Positions 8,412 through 15,375 of a stretch of 15,375 bases of DNA are shown here, in pieces. Location of the stretch: contig CAKPAV010000007.1 of assembly GCA_934133115.1 (NCBI GenBank), forward strand, positions 1 to 15,375. The letters are read 5' to 3'. Position 1 is the stretch's first letter. Each line of letters begins with the position of its first letter. The notes below the pieces were generated by a model. The model was not told the DNA's origin and made no database searches. It saw only the letters and a program-made list of their open reading frames with translations. The position numbers and the translations under genes are program-made. The stretch comes from an uncultured Bacilli bacterium. GTDB taxonomy: Bacteria > Bacillota_I > Bacilli_A > RFN20 > CAG-826.

Positions 8412-8720
8412 CTATTTAACAACGCTCTTGCTAGCTTTTGTTACACGGACTTTTTCGCCCTTAACAACTTCATAGCCAACACGTGTTGCTTTCTTTGTTT
8501 TTGGATCTACAAGTGCTACATTACTAACATGAATAGGAGCATAGATATCAACAATACTTCCCTCTGGGTTAGTTTGTGTAGGTTTTTTATGTTTTTTGTG
8601 AACGTTAACGCCTTCAACAACGACACGGTCTAAACGAGGATATGCTTTTTGAACAACGCCTGTTTTACCTTTGTCAGCGCCAGCGATAACGATGACTTTA
8701 TCACCTTTTTTGATTTTCAT
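8412..8720 (-). CDS. rplX: 50S ribosomal protein L24
   Basis: L24 is an early-assembly protein at the tunnel exit that initiates 50S folding. The protein is 102 residues, family-normal. A KOW motif lies at about 4-31 ([19 protein letters not shown]), followed by NVHKKHKKP and [20 protein letters not shown]. The ATG at 8720 follows AGGAGGT at 7 nt. The preceding rplN ends in tandem stops (TAA TAG), the second of which overlaps this ribosome binding site. Confidence 0.98.
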   Translation of the reverse strand: MKIKKGDKVIVIAGADKGKTGVVQKAYPRLDRVVVEGVNVHKKHKKPTQTNPEGSIVDIYAPIHVSNVALVDPKTKKATRVGYEVVKGEKVRVTKASKSVVK

Positions 8721-8735
8721 TTTGGCTACCTCCTA

Positions 8736-9110
8736 TTATAAGACTTCGATAGCTAAGGAAACGATTTTCATAAATTTATCGCCCTTATCACGAAGTTCAC
8801 GAGCAACAGGTCCAAAGACACGTGTGCCACGTGGAGTACCATCATCATTGATTAAGACAATTGCATTGTCATCAAATCTAATGGTTGAACCATCAGGTCT
8901 GTTATAAGCCTTTTTAGTTCTAACGATAACACCTTTAACAATGTCACCTTTTTTAACTTTTCCATTTGGAATAGCATCTTTTACTGAGCATAAGACAATG
9001 TCTCCAACGCCAGAACTTTTGCGGTGAGAACCACCGAATAAGTGGAAGACACGAACTGATTTAGCACCAGTATTATCTGCTACAACAAGATTTGTTTCTG
9101 TTTGTATCAT
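8736..9110 (-). CDS. rplN: 50S ribosomal protein L14
   Basis: L14 lies at the subunit interface (bridge with 16S helix 14) and is the target of the silencing factor RsfS. The protein is 124 residues (usual 122). It has the family start [19 protein letters not shown], the core [15 protein letters not shown], and the end [30 protein letters not shown]. The ATG at 9110 follows AGGAGG at 10 nt. In-frame tandem stops TAA TAG close it. It begins the spc segment, but no promoter or terminator separates it from rpsQ, and the gap is 14 nt. Confidence 0.98.
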   Translation of the reverse strand: MIQTETNLVVADNTGAKSVRVFHLFGGSHRKSSGVGDIVLCSVKDAIPNGKVKKGDIVKGVIVRTKKAYNRPDGSTIRFDDNAIVLINDDGTPRGTRVFGPVARELRDKGDKFMKIVSLAIEVL

Positions 9111-9124
9111 ATTTTATCTTCCTC

Positions 9125-9388
9125 CTATTTTTCATTTTCTGTGTTTACGACAGCAACTAAACGATAACGTTTTCTAGCTGATAAAGGACGAGTTTCCATG
9201 ATAGTAACAACATCACCAATTTTTGCAACGTTGTTTTCATCGTGTGCTAAATATTTCTTAGCGTATTTAACTCTCTTACCATACTTTGGATGTCTTTTGT
9301 GAGTTTCGACTAAAACAGTAATTGTTTTGTCCATTTTGTCAGATGTAACTACGCCTTGAATAACACGGCGGGTATTTCTTTCTTCCAT
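9125..9388 (-). CDS. rpsQ: 30S ribosomal protein S17
   Basis: S17 is an OB-fold primary binder of 16S rRNA helices 7 and 11. The protein is 87 residues, as in other Bacilli. Conserved parts are [58 protein letters not shown]. The ATG at 9388 follows AGGAGGA at about 8 nt. Its TAG stop is embedded in the rplN Shine-Dalgarno. It is the last gene of the classical S10 segment. Confidence 0.98.
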   Translation of the reverse strand: MEERNTRRVIQGVVTSDKMDKTITVLVETHKRHPKYGKRVKYAKKYLAHDENNVAKIGDVVTIMETRPLSARKRYRLVAVVNTENEK

Positions 9389-9400
9389 GTTTCAGTCCTC

Positions 9401-9598
9401 CTATTTAATTCCCAATTCACGTTCTCTAAGAACGGTATTGATACGGGCAATATCCTTACGGATATAATTCAATTGCATAGGTTTTTCAAGTTGTCCAACA
9501 GCTTGTTTACGGCGTAAGTTGAATAACTCTTCCTTCAATTGATAAACTTTTTCATTAAGTTCAGAAGTGCTTAACTCTCTAATTTCGCTTAATTTCAT
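9401..9598 (-). CDS. rpmC: 50S ribosomal protein L29
   Basis: L29 is a small two-helix protein at the tunnel exit and part of the docking site for nascent-chain factors with L23. The protein is 65 residues, all predicted helix, starting MKLSEIRELSTSELNEKV and with the family signature KEELFNLRRKQAVGQLEKP and RKDIARI. The ATG at 9598 is 2 nt after the rplP stop. The Shine-Dalgarno is a poor GGGTG inside the rplP end with 7 nt spacing, so it probably relies on coupling to rplP. Confidence 0.98.
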   Translation of the reverse strand: MKLSEIRELSTSELNEKVYQLKEELFNLRRKQAVGQLEKPMQLNYIRKDIARINTVLRERELGIK

Positions 9599-9600
9599 GT

Positions 9601-10020
9601 TTATTCACCCTTTCCTTCTTTTGCTATGACACGAGTTCTAATTGGTAATTTGTAAGCTGCCAAGCGAAGCGCTTCACGAGCATTTGCTTCTCCAACTCCA
9701 CCAATTTCAAACATGACACGGCCAGTTTTAACAACTGCAACCCATGACTCTGGGCTACCTTTACCAGAACCCATACGAACTTCGGCAGGTTTCTTTGTTT
9801 TTGCCATTTGTGGGAATATACGAATCCAAACTTGGCCACCTCTTTTTGTATATCTTGATAATACAATACGAGCAGCTTCAATTTGACGAGCGGTAATGTA
9901 ATTTCCCGAAGTAGCTTGGAGACCGAATTCACCAAATGATACTTCATTACCAGCTTTAGATTTTCCTTCATATTTTAAACTATGAGGTCTTCTATACTTA
10001 ACTCTCTTTGGTTGTAACAT
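9601..10020 (-). CDS. rplP: 50S ribosomal protein L16
   Basis: L16 is a late-assembly 50S protein that helps form the A-site tRNA corridor. The protein is 139 residues (Bacillus 144). It starts [20 protein letters not shown] and contains [19 protein letters not shown], the [11 protein letters not shown] motif, and [17 protein letters not shown], which reaches towards the A site. The C-terminal tail is a few residues shorter than in Bacillus. The ATG at 10020 follows AAGGAG at 10 nt, and that site overlaps the rpsC end. Confidence 0.98.
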   Translation of the reverse strand: MLQPKRVKYRRPHSLKYEGKSKAGNEVSFGEFGLQATSGNYITARQIEAARIVLSRYTKRGGQVWIRIFPQMAKTKKPAEVRMGSGKGSPESWVAVVKTGRVMFEIGGVGEANAREALRLAAYKLPIRTRVIAKEGKGE

Positions 10021-10025
10021 GTGAA

Positions 10026-10697
10026 TTATTCTCCTTTCTTAACTACATTTTTAACAGGGCGAACTTCACCACGGCAAATCCAGACTTTAACGCCTAAACG
10101 GCCATAGGTAGTTGCTGCTTCTGCTAATGCATAGTCAATATCAGAACGAAGTGTATGTAGAGGGATGATACCTTCTTTATAACCTTCGCTACGAGCAATA
10201 TCAGCTCCGCCTAAACGACCAGAGACAACTGTTCTACAGCCTTTTGCGCCAGCTTTACGAACATCTCTAATTGCCATTTTTTGAGCAGTTCTGAATGAAG
10301 CACGTTCTTCTAATTTACGTGCGATTGTTTGTGCGACAATATTTGCATCAAGATTTGGTTCTTTAACATCAACAACTTCTAAGCCAAATTTTTGTTTCTT
10401 TAAAATTTTGCTTAATTGTTTTTTTACAGCATTAATATTGTCACCATTTTGACCGAGTGCAACGCCAACACGAGCGACGTGAACCATAATTTTAATATAG
10501 TTATTAGTTTCGGTTTTTTGTCTTTCGATATCAATGTGAGATACTAAAGCATCTTTAAGAGCTTTAGATAAGAATTCACGGATTTTAATATCTTCGTTTA
10601 AGAAGGTTGCGAAATCTTGGTTATTTGCATACCATCTTGAATGCCAATCACGATTGACACCAAAACGCATACCATTTGGATTAACTTTTTGACCCAT
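10026..10697 (-). CDS. rpsC: 30S ribosomal protein S3
   Basis: S3 lines the mRNA entry channel and shares in ribosomal helicase activity with S4 and S5. The protein is 223 residues (usual 210-235). It starts [21 protein letters not shown] type II KH domain lies at about 40-110, and the C-terminal domain carries [20 protein letters not shown] at 171-190 and [10 protein letters not shown]. The KH loop GxxG reads GQNG at 82-85. Bacillus and E. coli have GKGG and GKKG there, so the basic loop residues are missing. The ATG at 10697 follows AGGAGG at 10 nt, with the rplV stop embedded. Confidence 0.97.
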   Translation of the reverse strand: MGQKVNPNGMRFGVNRDWHSRWYANNQDFATFLNEDIKIREFLSKALKDALVSHIDIERQKTETNNYIKIMVHVARVGVALGQNGDNINAVKKQLSKILKKQKFGLEVVDVKEPNLDANIVAQTIARKLEERASFRTAQKMAIRDVRKAGAKGCRTVVSGRLGGADIARSEGYKEGIIPLHTLRSDIDYALAEAATTYGRLGVKVWICRGEVRPVKNVVKKGE

Positions 10698-10711
10698 AAA
10701 ATTGCTTCCTC

Positions 10712-11053
10712 CTATCTTTCTTTGACCACAACGGTAATGTGGGCAGTTCTTTTTACTAAGCCAGATGCTGATCCTTTAGCACGAGGTAAATATCTCTTCA
10801 TGCGTGGACCATCATTTGCGTAAATCTCAGCGACGTATAATTTATCTTCGTCCATTTCGTGGTTGTTGATAGCATTTGCGGCAGCTGATCTAATTAATTT
10901 GTCTACGATTGGTGTAGCAGATTTATTAGTATTAGTTAAGATTCCTAATGCAACCTTAACATCTTTTCCACGAACTAAATCGATAACTAAGCGGCACTTT
11001 CTAGGAGTGACTCTTACTGATGTAACTGTTGCTTTTGCTTCTGTTGCTTTCAT
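10712..11053 (-). CDS. rplV: 50S ribosomal protein L22
   Basis: L22 lines the nascent peptide tunnel; changes in its hairpin loop give macrolide resistance in other bacteria. The protein is 113 residues, normal length. Core motifs are RVTPRKCRLVIDLVRGK, the helix with IRSAAANAINNH, and the tunnel hairpin GPRMKRYLPRAKGSASGLVK, with no insertion or deletion obvious by eye. The ATG at 11053 follows GGAG at 9 nt. The TAG stop is embedded in the rpsC Shine-Dalgarno. Confidence 0.98.
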   Translation of the reverse strand: MKATEAKATVTSVRVTPRKCRLVIDLVRGKDVKVALGILTNTNKSATPIVDKLIRSAAANAINNHEMDEDKLYVAEIYANDGPRMKRYLPRAKGSASGLVKRTAHITVVVKER

Positions 11054-11066
11054 ATTTTAACACTCC

Positions 11067-11360
11067 TTACTTAGCGGCATTTGCAGCTTTATCTTCTGCA
11101 GTATGTCCGGTATGACCTTTGTAGGTACGAGTAGGTGCGAATTCACCTAATTTATGACCGACCATATCTTCTGTTACATAAACAGTAATATGTTCGTGAC
11201 CATTGTAAACTGCAAAGGTATGTTCAACGAATTGTGGATAAATAACTGATCTTCTTGACCAAGTTTTAATAATTTCTTTTTTGTTTGCAGCATTTAGTGC
11301 TTCAACTTTTTTCATTAAGTGTTCATCACAGAATGCGCCTTTTTTCAAACTACGAGCCAT
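11067..11360 (-). CDS. rpsS: 30S ribosomal protein S19
   Basis: S19 is in the 30S head, forms a complex with S13 and makes intersubunit bridges. The protein is 97 residues (usual 92-93, with a slightly longer alanine-rich tail). It starts [20 protein letters not shown] and contains [24 protein letters not shown] and the conserved [18 protein letters not shown]. The ATG at 11360 follows AAAGGAGG at 9 nt. The TAA stop is immediately followed by the rplV Shine-Dalgarno (TAAGGAG). Confidence 0.98.
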   Translation of the reverse strand: MARSLKKGAFCDEHLMKKVEALNAANKKEIIKTWSRRSVIYPQFVEHTFAVYNGHEHITVYVTEDMVGHKLGEFAPTRTYKGHTGHTAEDKAANAAK

Positions 11361-11382
11361 GTTTCATTTCCTCCTTTGCCTA

Positions 11383-12213
11383 TTAACGGTCTCTTCTTCT
11401 AACGATTAAACTGTTAGATGCTTTCTTTGTGTTTCTTGTCTTGACACCAAGAGCTCTCTTGCCCCAAGGTGTACGAGGTGCATCACGTCCGACAGGACAT
11501 TTACCTTCACCACCACCATGTGGGTGATCACATGGGTTCATTACAGAACCACGAACTGTTGGACGGACACCGTACCAACGATTTTTACCAGCTTTACCTA
11601 AGTTGACTAAGTTCCAATCTTCATTACCAACTTCACCAACTGTAGCGCGGCAAGTATTTAATACTTTACGAACTTCAGAACTTGCTAAACGGATAATAAC
11701 ATATTTTCCTTCTTTACCAAGAACTTGAGCACTTGTACCAGCAGCACGGCATAATTGACCGCCTTTGCCAGGATAAAGTTCAACGTTATGAACTAAGGTA
11801 CCTTCAGGGATATTACCAATATTCATGGCATTACCCACTTTAATATCAACTGCTTCGCCAGATACTACTTTGTCTCCAACTTTGATTCCTTTTGGAGCAA
11901 TGATGTAAGACTTTGTACCATCAACGTAGTTGATTAAGCAAATATTTGCATTTCTATTTGGATCATATTCAACAGTAGCAACTGTTGCAGGGATTCCATC
12001 TTTAACTCTCTTGAAGTCAACAAGACGGTACTTACGTTTATTTCCTCCACCAATATGGCGAGTTGTGATGCGGCCATTGTTATTACGACCACCAGTTTTC
12101 TTAATGCTAACTAATAAACTTTTTTCAGGAGTACTTGTTGTAATTTCTTCAAATGTCGAGTTTGTCATTTGGCGACGGCTTGGAGTCGTCGGTTTGTATG
12201 TTCTAATTGACAT
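11383..12213 (-). CDS. rplB: 50S ribosomal protein L2
   Basis: L2 is among the most conserved 50S proteins, needed for subunit association and peptidyl transferase assembly. The protein is 276 residues, as in most bacteria. The N-terminal OB fold includes [17 protein letters not shown] (41-57), and the SH3-like domain includes [22 protein letters not shown]. The loop [20 protein letters not shown] (225-244) carries H230, the equivalent of the histidine near the catalytic centre in E. coli. The ATG at 12213 follows GGAG at 9 nt. The upstream gap to rplW is 50 nt, one of the widest in the operon. Confidence 0.99.
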   Translation of the reverse strand: MSIRTYKPTTPSRRQMTNSTFEEITTSTPEKSLLVSIKKTGGRNNNGRITTRHIGGGNKRKYRLVDFKRVKDGIPATVATVEYDPNRNANICLINYVDGTKSYIIAPKGIKVGDKVVSGEAVDIKVGNAMNIGNIPEGTLVHNVELYPGKGGQLCRAAGTSAQVLGKEGKYVIIRLASSEVRKVLNTCRATVGEVGNEDWNLVNLGKAGKNRWYGVRPTVRGSVMNPCDHPHGGGEGKCPVGRDAPRTPWGKRALGVKTRNTKKASNSLIVRRRDR

Positions 12214-12263
12214 AATATCTTTCTCCTATATTTAAATTTTTCTATATCCTTATATATAAAGGA

Positions 12264-12602
12264 CTATTCTTTGAATAAATCTAAGGCTTCACCATCAGCA
12301 AGTGTAACAATTGCTTTTTTGTATCCAGGAATCATACCAGGATAACGTGTGCCTCTTTTAGCTGCTTTTGCATCAACGTTAATAATGTTGACTTCTTTTA
12401 CTTTGACTTGGAATACTGATTCGAAAGCCATTTTGATTTCAGCACGATTAGCTGACTTTAATACTTCAACAACAATTTTGTTTTGGTTTTGAGCCATAGC
12501 CATTGATTTCTCAGTGATAACTGGACGAACAATGACATCAAATTGTTTTGGAGTTGGTTTTGCGAAGCGCTTTTCTGCGGCTTCTTGAGTTTTCTTTGCC
12601 AT
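12264..12602 (-). CDS. rplW: 50S ribosomal protein L23 with a short N-terminal extension
   Basis: L23 sits at the tunnel exit and is the docking point for trigger factor and SRP. The protein is 112 residues, about 17 longer than in Bacillus (95). The extra part is the N-terminal MAKKTQEAAEKRFAKPTPKQ, rich in K, A and E. The core runs from FDVIVRPVITEKS through VNIINVDAKAAKRG to the end. The ATG at 12602 shares one base with the rplD TAA stop (TAATG). AGGAGG lies 10 nt upstream inside rplD, so the annotated start is well supported. Confidence 0.97.
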   Translation of the reverse strand: MAKKTQEAAEKRFAKPTPKQFDVIVRPVITEKSMAMAQNQNKIVVEVLKSANRAEIKMAFESVFQVKVKEVNIINVDAKAAKRGTRYPGMIPGYKKAIVTLADGEALDLFKE

Positions 12603-13246
12603 TATTTAAGTGCCTCCTCAACTGCTTTGATAGCTGCCTTTGTTGCAACGACAGTATCAACATTTAATAAGTCATAAACACAAACATTATCAGTTGGAAC
12701 AATCATTGTACCAGGAATATTTCTTGCAGCTTTAATAACGTTTTCGTTTTCTTCATCTAATACGATTAGAACTTTTTTACCAGCGTTAACTGCTTTTAAA
12801 ACGCTAACCATATTTTTTGTTTTTGCATCTGCTAAATCTAATTTGTCAAATACAACAACTGCTTTTTCTTTTACTTTTAAAGATAAAGCTGAACGAAGAG
12901 CTAAGTTGTGAGCTGCTTTATTCATTGATAATGAGTAATTTTGTCTTCCGTCTGGTCCAAATACGGTACCACCGCCAACCCAGATTGGGGAACGGCTAGA
13001 TCCTGCACGAGCACGACCTGTACCTTTTTGTTTCCATGGTTTTTTACCGCCGCCACTAACTTCAGAACGAACTTTAGTTTTTGCAGTAGCTTGACGTTTG
13101 TTAGCTTGATAAACTTGAACAGCATCAAACATAACTGATTTATTAGGTTCAATGTTAAATACTTCACCTTTAAGTAACATATTTGAAACATTTTCGCCAG
13201 TCATAGATACGACTGGAACCTTAACATTCTTTACTTTCTCTGCCAT
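12602..13246 (-). CDS. rplD: 50S ribosomal protein L4
   Basis: L4 is an early 50S assembly protein whose loop lines the exit tunnel. In E. coli it also represses the S10 operon by binding the leader. The protein is 214 residues (Bacillus 207). The tunnel loop is at about 63-98 (SGGGKKPWKQKGTGRARAGS, then SPIWVGGGTVFGP), followed by the globular part with NLALRSALS. The ATG at 13246 follows GAGG at 7 nt. The last base of the TAA stop is the first base of the rplW ATG. It is the natural candidate to test against the leader at 14288-14387. Confidence 0.98.
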   Translation of the reverse strand: MAEKVKNVKVPVVSMTGENVSNMLLKGEVFNIEPNKSVMFDAVQVYQANKRQATAKTKVRSEVSGGGKKPWKQKGTGRARAGSSRSPIWVGGGTVFGPDGRQNYSLSMNKAAHNLALRSALSLKVKEKAVVVFDKLDLADAKTKNMVSVLKAVNAGKKVLIVLDEENENVIKAARNIPGTMIVPTDNVCVYDLLNVDTVVATKAAIKAVEEALK

Positions 13247-13258
13247 AGTTATACCTCA

Positions 13259-13945
13259 CTATTCTGCTGCAGCAGTAGTGTTGTTTACTAAAGTCTTAAT
13301 AACTTTTGCGCCTTTTTGAGCTTTAACAGCACTTCTTACTGTAACGATTGATTTTGTAGGTCCAGGAATTGCACCTTTTACTAAGAGAGCATTCTTTGAT
13401 GCATCAACTGCAACAACAACTAAGTTTAAGATAGTTGCGGTTTTGTTACCGTGATGACCAGCAGATTTCTTACCAGGATGAATACGGTTGTTTGTTCTAC
13501 CGATTGTTGCATAAGATCCTGATCCTCTATGATAGCCAGATCCATGTCCTTTAGGTCCGATTGTGTAGCCATAACGTTTAATAGCACCAGAGAAACCTTT
13601 ACCTTTGCTTGTACCAGTAACGTCGATTACGTCACCAGCTTGGAAAATATCAACAGTGATTGAATCACCAACGTTGTATTTAGCCATTTCATCACCCTTA
13701 AGTTCTCTTAATTCGTACTTAGGTGTGGTGTTTGCTTTAGCGAAGATACCCTTTTCAGCTTTGTTAGCACGATTTTCTTTCTTTTCTTCGTAGCCAACTT
13801 GGATAGCTTCATAACCATCTTTTTCAATGGTTTTCTTTTGAGTTACGACATTTGGTAAAACTTCGATAACTGTAACTGGATACATTGTTCCATCAGTAGC
13901 GAAGACTTGAGTCATACCCATTTTACGTCCTACTATTTGTTTCAC
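13259..13945 (-). CDS. rplC: 50S ribosomal protein L3 (GTG start)
   Basis: L3 is an early 23S rRNA binder whose loop reaches the peptidyl transferase centre. The protein is 228 residues (Bacillus 209), with an alanine-rich C-terminal tail of extra length. It starts (M)KQIVGRKMGMTQVFATDG and contains VTGTSKGKGFSGAIKRYG and KGHGSGYHRGSGS. The central loop reads PGKKSAGHHGNKTATILNL, diverged from the PGRMGG motif of Bacillus. The start codon is GTG at 13943-13945, 8 nt from AGGAGGT, and no ATG fits better. In-frame tandem stops TAG TGA close the gene. Confidence 0.97.
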   Translation of the reverse strand: MKQIVGRKMGMTQVFATDGTMYPVTVIEVLPNVVTQKKTIEKDGYEAIQVGYEEKKENRANKAEKGIFAKANTTPKYELRELKGDEMAKYNVGDSITVDIFQAGDVIDVTGTSKGKGFSGAIKRYGYTIGPKGHGSGYHRGSGSYATIGRTNNRIHPGKKSAGHHGNKTATILNLVVVAVDASKNALLVKGAIPGPTKSIVTVRSAVKAQKGAKVIKTLVNNTTAAAE

Positions 13946-13959
13946 GATGTTTTACCTCC

Positions 13960-14271
13960 TTATAACTTGATATCGATATTGACACCACTTGGTAAGGATA
14001 ATCTACGTAATGCATCTACTGTTTCCTTAGTTGGGTTAACAATATCAATTAGTCTCTTGTGAGTTCTAATTTCAAATTGTTCACGAGCATCTTTATATTT
14101 GTGAACAGCTCTTAAGATTGTATAAACTTGTTTTTCCGTTGGTAGTGGAATAGGACCTACAACCTTGGCCCCAGATTTAGTTGCCGCATCAATGATCTTT
14201 TCGACTGAAACATCGACTAATTTGTGATCATAAGCTTGTAAGCGGACTCTAATCTTTTTACTTTTAGCCAT
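13960..14271 (-). CDS. rpsJ: 30S ribosomal protein S10 (NusE)
   Basis: S10 is a 30S-head protein and, as NusE, links NusG and the ribosome to transcription. The protein is 103 residues, family-normal. It starts [20 protein letters not shown] and contains [36 protein letters not shown] split by the long loop, ending [11 protein letters not shown]. The ATG at 14271 follows AAAGGAGG (14280-14287) at 8 nt. It is the first gene of the operon, preceded by the structured leader and promoter. Its TAA stop is fused to the rplC Shine-Dalgarno (TAAGGAGG). Confidence 0.99.
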   Translation of the reverse strand: MAKSKKIRVRLQAYDHKLVDVSVEKIIDAATKSGAKVVGPIPLPTEKQVYTILRAVHKYKDAREQFEIRTHKRLIDIVNPTKETVDALRRLSLPSGVNIDIKL

Positions 14272-14287
14272 GAATAATTCCTCCTTT

Positions 14288-14387
14288 GTCTAAATCAGGC
14301 TTAGACGTTGCTCTGTGTAAATTCCCTGAACGCCTCATTCATGACAACAGCCTTCGGCGTATCAGCAACCTTGCACTTCATCGCAAG
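14288..14387 (-). promoter_or_regulatory. Structured rpsJ leader (candidate ribosomal-protein autoregulatory element)
   Basis: In the RNA sense three helices abut without linkers. Helix A: CUUGC/GCAAG, 14370-14387. Helix B: GUUGCU/AGCAAC, arms 14364-14369 and 14307-14312, enclosing an inner ACGCC/GGCGU helix (14356-14360 and 14330-14334). Helix C: GUCUAAG/UUUAGAC with a CCUGA loop, 14288-14306, which ends exactly where the rpsJ Shine-Dalgarno begins. The CCUGA loop is complementary to UCAGG at 14325-14329, a possible pseudoknot. Leaders before S10 operons often mediate feedback by a ribosomal protein (L4 in E. coli). I cannot assign this one to a named family. Confidence 0.6.
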
Positions 14388-14401
14388 CATCAAACATTGA
14401 A

Positions 14402-14430
14402 AGTTTATCAAAAACACATTATATAGTCAA
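14402..14430 (-). promoter_or_regulatory. Sigma-A-type promoter of the S10-spc-alpha operon
   Basis: The -35 element TTGACT is at 14425-14430 and the -10 TAAACT at 14402-14407, separated by 17 nt. A TGA directly before the -10 (14408-14410) makes an extended -10. A- and T-rich tracts upstream (14431-14450) resemble an UP element. A start near 14394-14396 would give a leader of about 124 nt. A TATAAT at 14418-14423 inside the spacer has no good -35 and is less likely. Confidence 0.75.
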
Positions 14431-14456
14431 GCATTTTTTTACTATTTATTGAATAA

Positions 14457-14474
14457 ATATTATATTTATAATAT
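14457..14474 (+). repeat. AT-only inverted repeat upstream of the operon promoter
   Basis: ATATTATA and TATAATAT flank a 2-nt spacer, a perfect 8-bp inverted repeat. In sequence made only of A and T this has modest significance. It lies about 27 bp upstream of the -35 element and could be a regulator site or chance. Confidence 0.35.
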
Positions 14475-14546
14475 AAGGTCGATTTTTAGAACAATTTTTT
14501 TAGTTTTTTAAGGAAGCATCTTTATTATAAGCAAAATTTAAATTAC

Positions 14547-14572
14547 AAAAAAAGCAAGTTTTTTTAACTCGC
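14547..14572 (-). terminator. Rho-independent terminator of queA-queH
   Basis: On the minus strand GCGAGTT (14566-14572) and AACTTGC (14554-14560) form a 7-bp stem with one G-U pair and a 5-A loop. It is followed by seven Ts (14547-14553). It starts 7 nt after the queH stop and separates the queuosine genes from the ribosomal operon. The remaining DNA at 14431-14546 is AT-rich with no gene. Confidence 0.88.
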
Positions 14573-14579
14573 TTAATCG

Positions 14580-15236
14580 TTATTTTTGTTCTTCTTTTTG
14601 ATGATTTTTTACTAAAAATTGCTTGTGATAAGTATACTTGCAACCGCAATAAAGTTGTTGATAAAGATTATATTTAATACGCATTTCACGTGCTTCATCT
14701 ATGCCTTTATTTTTCTTAAAATCAGAATAGAAATATTTTGTATAGTCGTATTTTTTTTCTAATTCTTTACCAATAGCATTTAAAATTTGGCTATTCTTTT
14801 GTCTAGATATAGTCATAACTGTTGTAAAATAATCAAACTTATGTTCGTTAGCGTACCTAAACGCTTCATCCATTCTTTTGGCATAGCAAATCTTACAGCG
14901 TTCTAATCCTTCTGGTTGATCTTTGTATGGTTCTAAGTCTTTGTTATACGTATCATTATCATAAGGCGTTTCAATCACTTCTACGCGCACGTTATAATCT
15001 TTATAGAAATACTCTAAAAATTTTTTAAGTTCATCTTTTCTTCTTTGATATTCACTTTCTGGAAATATATTTGAGTTATTATAAAAGACAGTAACATCAA
15101 AATATTGACTTAAAAATTTAATTGGAAAAGTAAGACAAGGTCCACAGCAAGCATGTAAAAGTAATGTTGGGCGTTTGCCATTTAGTGCTTCTATTTCTTT
15201 AAGTGATTCTAAATAATAGTTAATTTTCTTTTCCAT
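14580..15236 (-). CDS. queH: Epoxyqueuosine reductase QueH
   Basis: QueH (formerly DUF208) reduces epoxyqueuosine to queuosine in tRNA, the last step of Q synthesis. It is an iron-sulfur enzyme unrelated to the cobalamin-dependent QueG. The protein is 218 residues from the ATG at 15236. Cysteine motifs run in order: [10 protein letters not shown] with C30, C31 and C34; ERCKIC with C114 and C117; and YCGC with C197 and C199. Other family signatures are [16 protein letters not shown] (51-66), [12 protein letters not shown] (138-149) and SDFKKNKG. In-frame ATG (15251) and TTG (15257) starts exist deeper inside queA. The ATG at 15236 is preferred because GGGGA lies about 14 nt upstream and the family sequence begins nearby, but the start is not certain. 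It overlaps queA by 17 bp. Confidence 0.93.
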   Translation of the reverse strand: MEKKINYYLESLKEIEALNGKRPTLLLHACCGPCLTFPIKFLSQYFDVTVFYNNSNIFPESEYQRRKDELKKFLEYFYKDYNVRVEVIETPYDNDTYNKDLEPYKDQPEGLERCKICYAKRMDEAFRYANEHKFDYFTTVMTISRQKNSQILNAIGKELEKKYDYTKYFYSDFKKNKGIDEAREMRIKYNLYQQLYCGCKYTYHKQFLVKNHQKEEQK

Positions 15237-15375
15237 AAATAAACATTGCATCCCCAAATGAGAAGAAACGATATTTTTCTTTAACAGCTTCTTTATAACA
15301 TTCTAAAATAAATTCACGTCCCGCAAGAGCGGATACAAGCATAATTAAAGTCGATTTAGGCAAATGAAAATTAGT
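15220..15375 (-). CDS. queA: S-adenosylmethionine:tRNA ribosyltransferase-isomerase, C-terminal end
   Basis: QueA transfers the ribosyl part of SAM to preQ1 in tRNA to make epoxyqueuosine. Only the last 51 residues are in the window. They read [20 protein letters not shown], then [20 protein letters not shown], then [11 protein letters not shown]. They match the well-known QueA C-terminus ([17 protein letters not shown] and [10 protein letters not shown]). The stop TAA is at 15220-15222. The gene begins beyond the right edge. It overlaps queH by 17 bp in another frame, so the substrate-making and substrate-reducing enzymes are translationally linked. Confidence 0.95.
   Translation of the reverse strand, partial: TNFHLPKSTLIMLVSALAGREFILECYKEAVKEKYRFFSFGDAMFIYGKEN

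Noticed and set aside
9624..9971. 115-codon minus-strand frame inside rplP, and an 89-codon one inside rplD (12922-13191)
   Set aside because: Both are out-of-frame reads of conserved genes with low-complexity composition, and have no independent start signal.
12243..12263. Possible terminator between rplW and rplB (TCCTT/AAGGA hairpin)
   Set aside because: The stem has only 5 bp with a 7-nt AT loop and no T-tract follows. It is unlikely to end transcription within the operon.
14350..14358. GCCTTCGGC, which would be a stable UUCG tetraloop hairpin on the plus strand
   Set aside because: There is no evidence for plus-strand transcription here. On the transcribed strand it is a weak 3-bp GAA-loop hairpin competing with the longer ACGCC/GGCGU helix.
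14272..14579. tRNA, small protein gene or mobile-element end in the only long intergenic region
   Set aside because: No cloverleaf or CCA end, no ORF with a ribosome binding site, and no terminal inverted or target-site repeats were seen. The region is explained by terminator, promoter and leader.

Overview
This window is a long, uninterrupted ribosomal-protein superoperon (S10-spc-alpha), all on the minus strand, from a low-GC Gram-positive bacterium. The protein sequences look like Bacilli: RpoA has a VRSYNCLKRAGI C-terminal domain, S14 is the short zinc-binding type, and adenylate kinase has a four-cysteine LID. The absence of rpmD (L30) and the AT-rich DNA point towards Mollicutes-like or uncultured gut lineages (RF39 or Erysipelotrichia type). 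That placement is inference. The standard genetic code fits: every Trp codon lies in an uninterrupted frame as TGG, and TGA is never the first stop of a gene.

Layout in transcription order, from high to low coordinates. (1) 15375-14580: the 3' end of queA, then queH overlapping it by 17 bp, closed by a good rho-independent terminator (14547-14572). QueA and QueH catalyse the last two steps of queuosine tRNA modification. (2) 14579-14272: intergenic, AT-rich, with a convincing sigma-A-type promoter and a leader of about 120 nt that folds into abutting helices just before the rpsJ ribosome binding site. (3) 14271-9125: S10 segment, rpsJ-rplC-rplD-rplW-rplB-rpsS-rplV-rpsC-rplP-rpmC-rpsQ. (4) 9110-2011: spc segment, rplN-rplX-rplE-rpsN-rpsH-rplF-rplR-rpsE-(no rpmD)-rplO-secY-adk-map-infA-rpmJ. 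(5) 1996-1: alpha segment, rpsM-rpsK-rpoA-rplQ, with rplQ running off the left edge.

The genes make ribosomal proteins of both subunits, the RNA polymerase alpha subunit, the SecY translocon channel, adenylate kinase, methionine aminopeptidase and IF-1. Gaps are mostly under 25 bp, and I see no terminator between rpsJ and rplQ, so one transcript from the promoter near 14402-14430 is likely. At seven junctions the upstream TAG stop is embedded in the next gene's Shine-Dalgarno sequence (TAGGAGG), which suggests tight translational coupling.

This is a housekeeping locus. I see no mobile element, CRISPR array, defence gene, tRNA or rRNA. The least ordinary parts are the structured leader upstream of rpsJ, the repeat-built charged N-terminal extension of S5, the missing L30 gene, and the queA-queH pair beside the operon.
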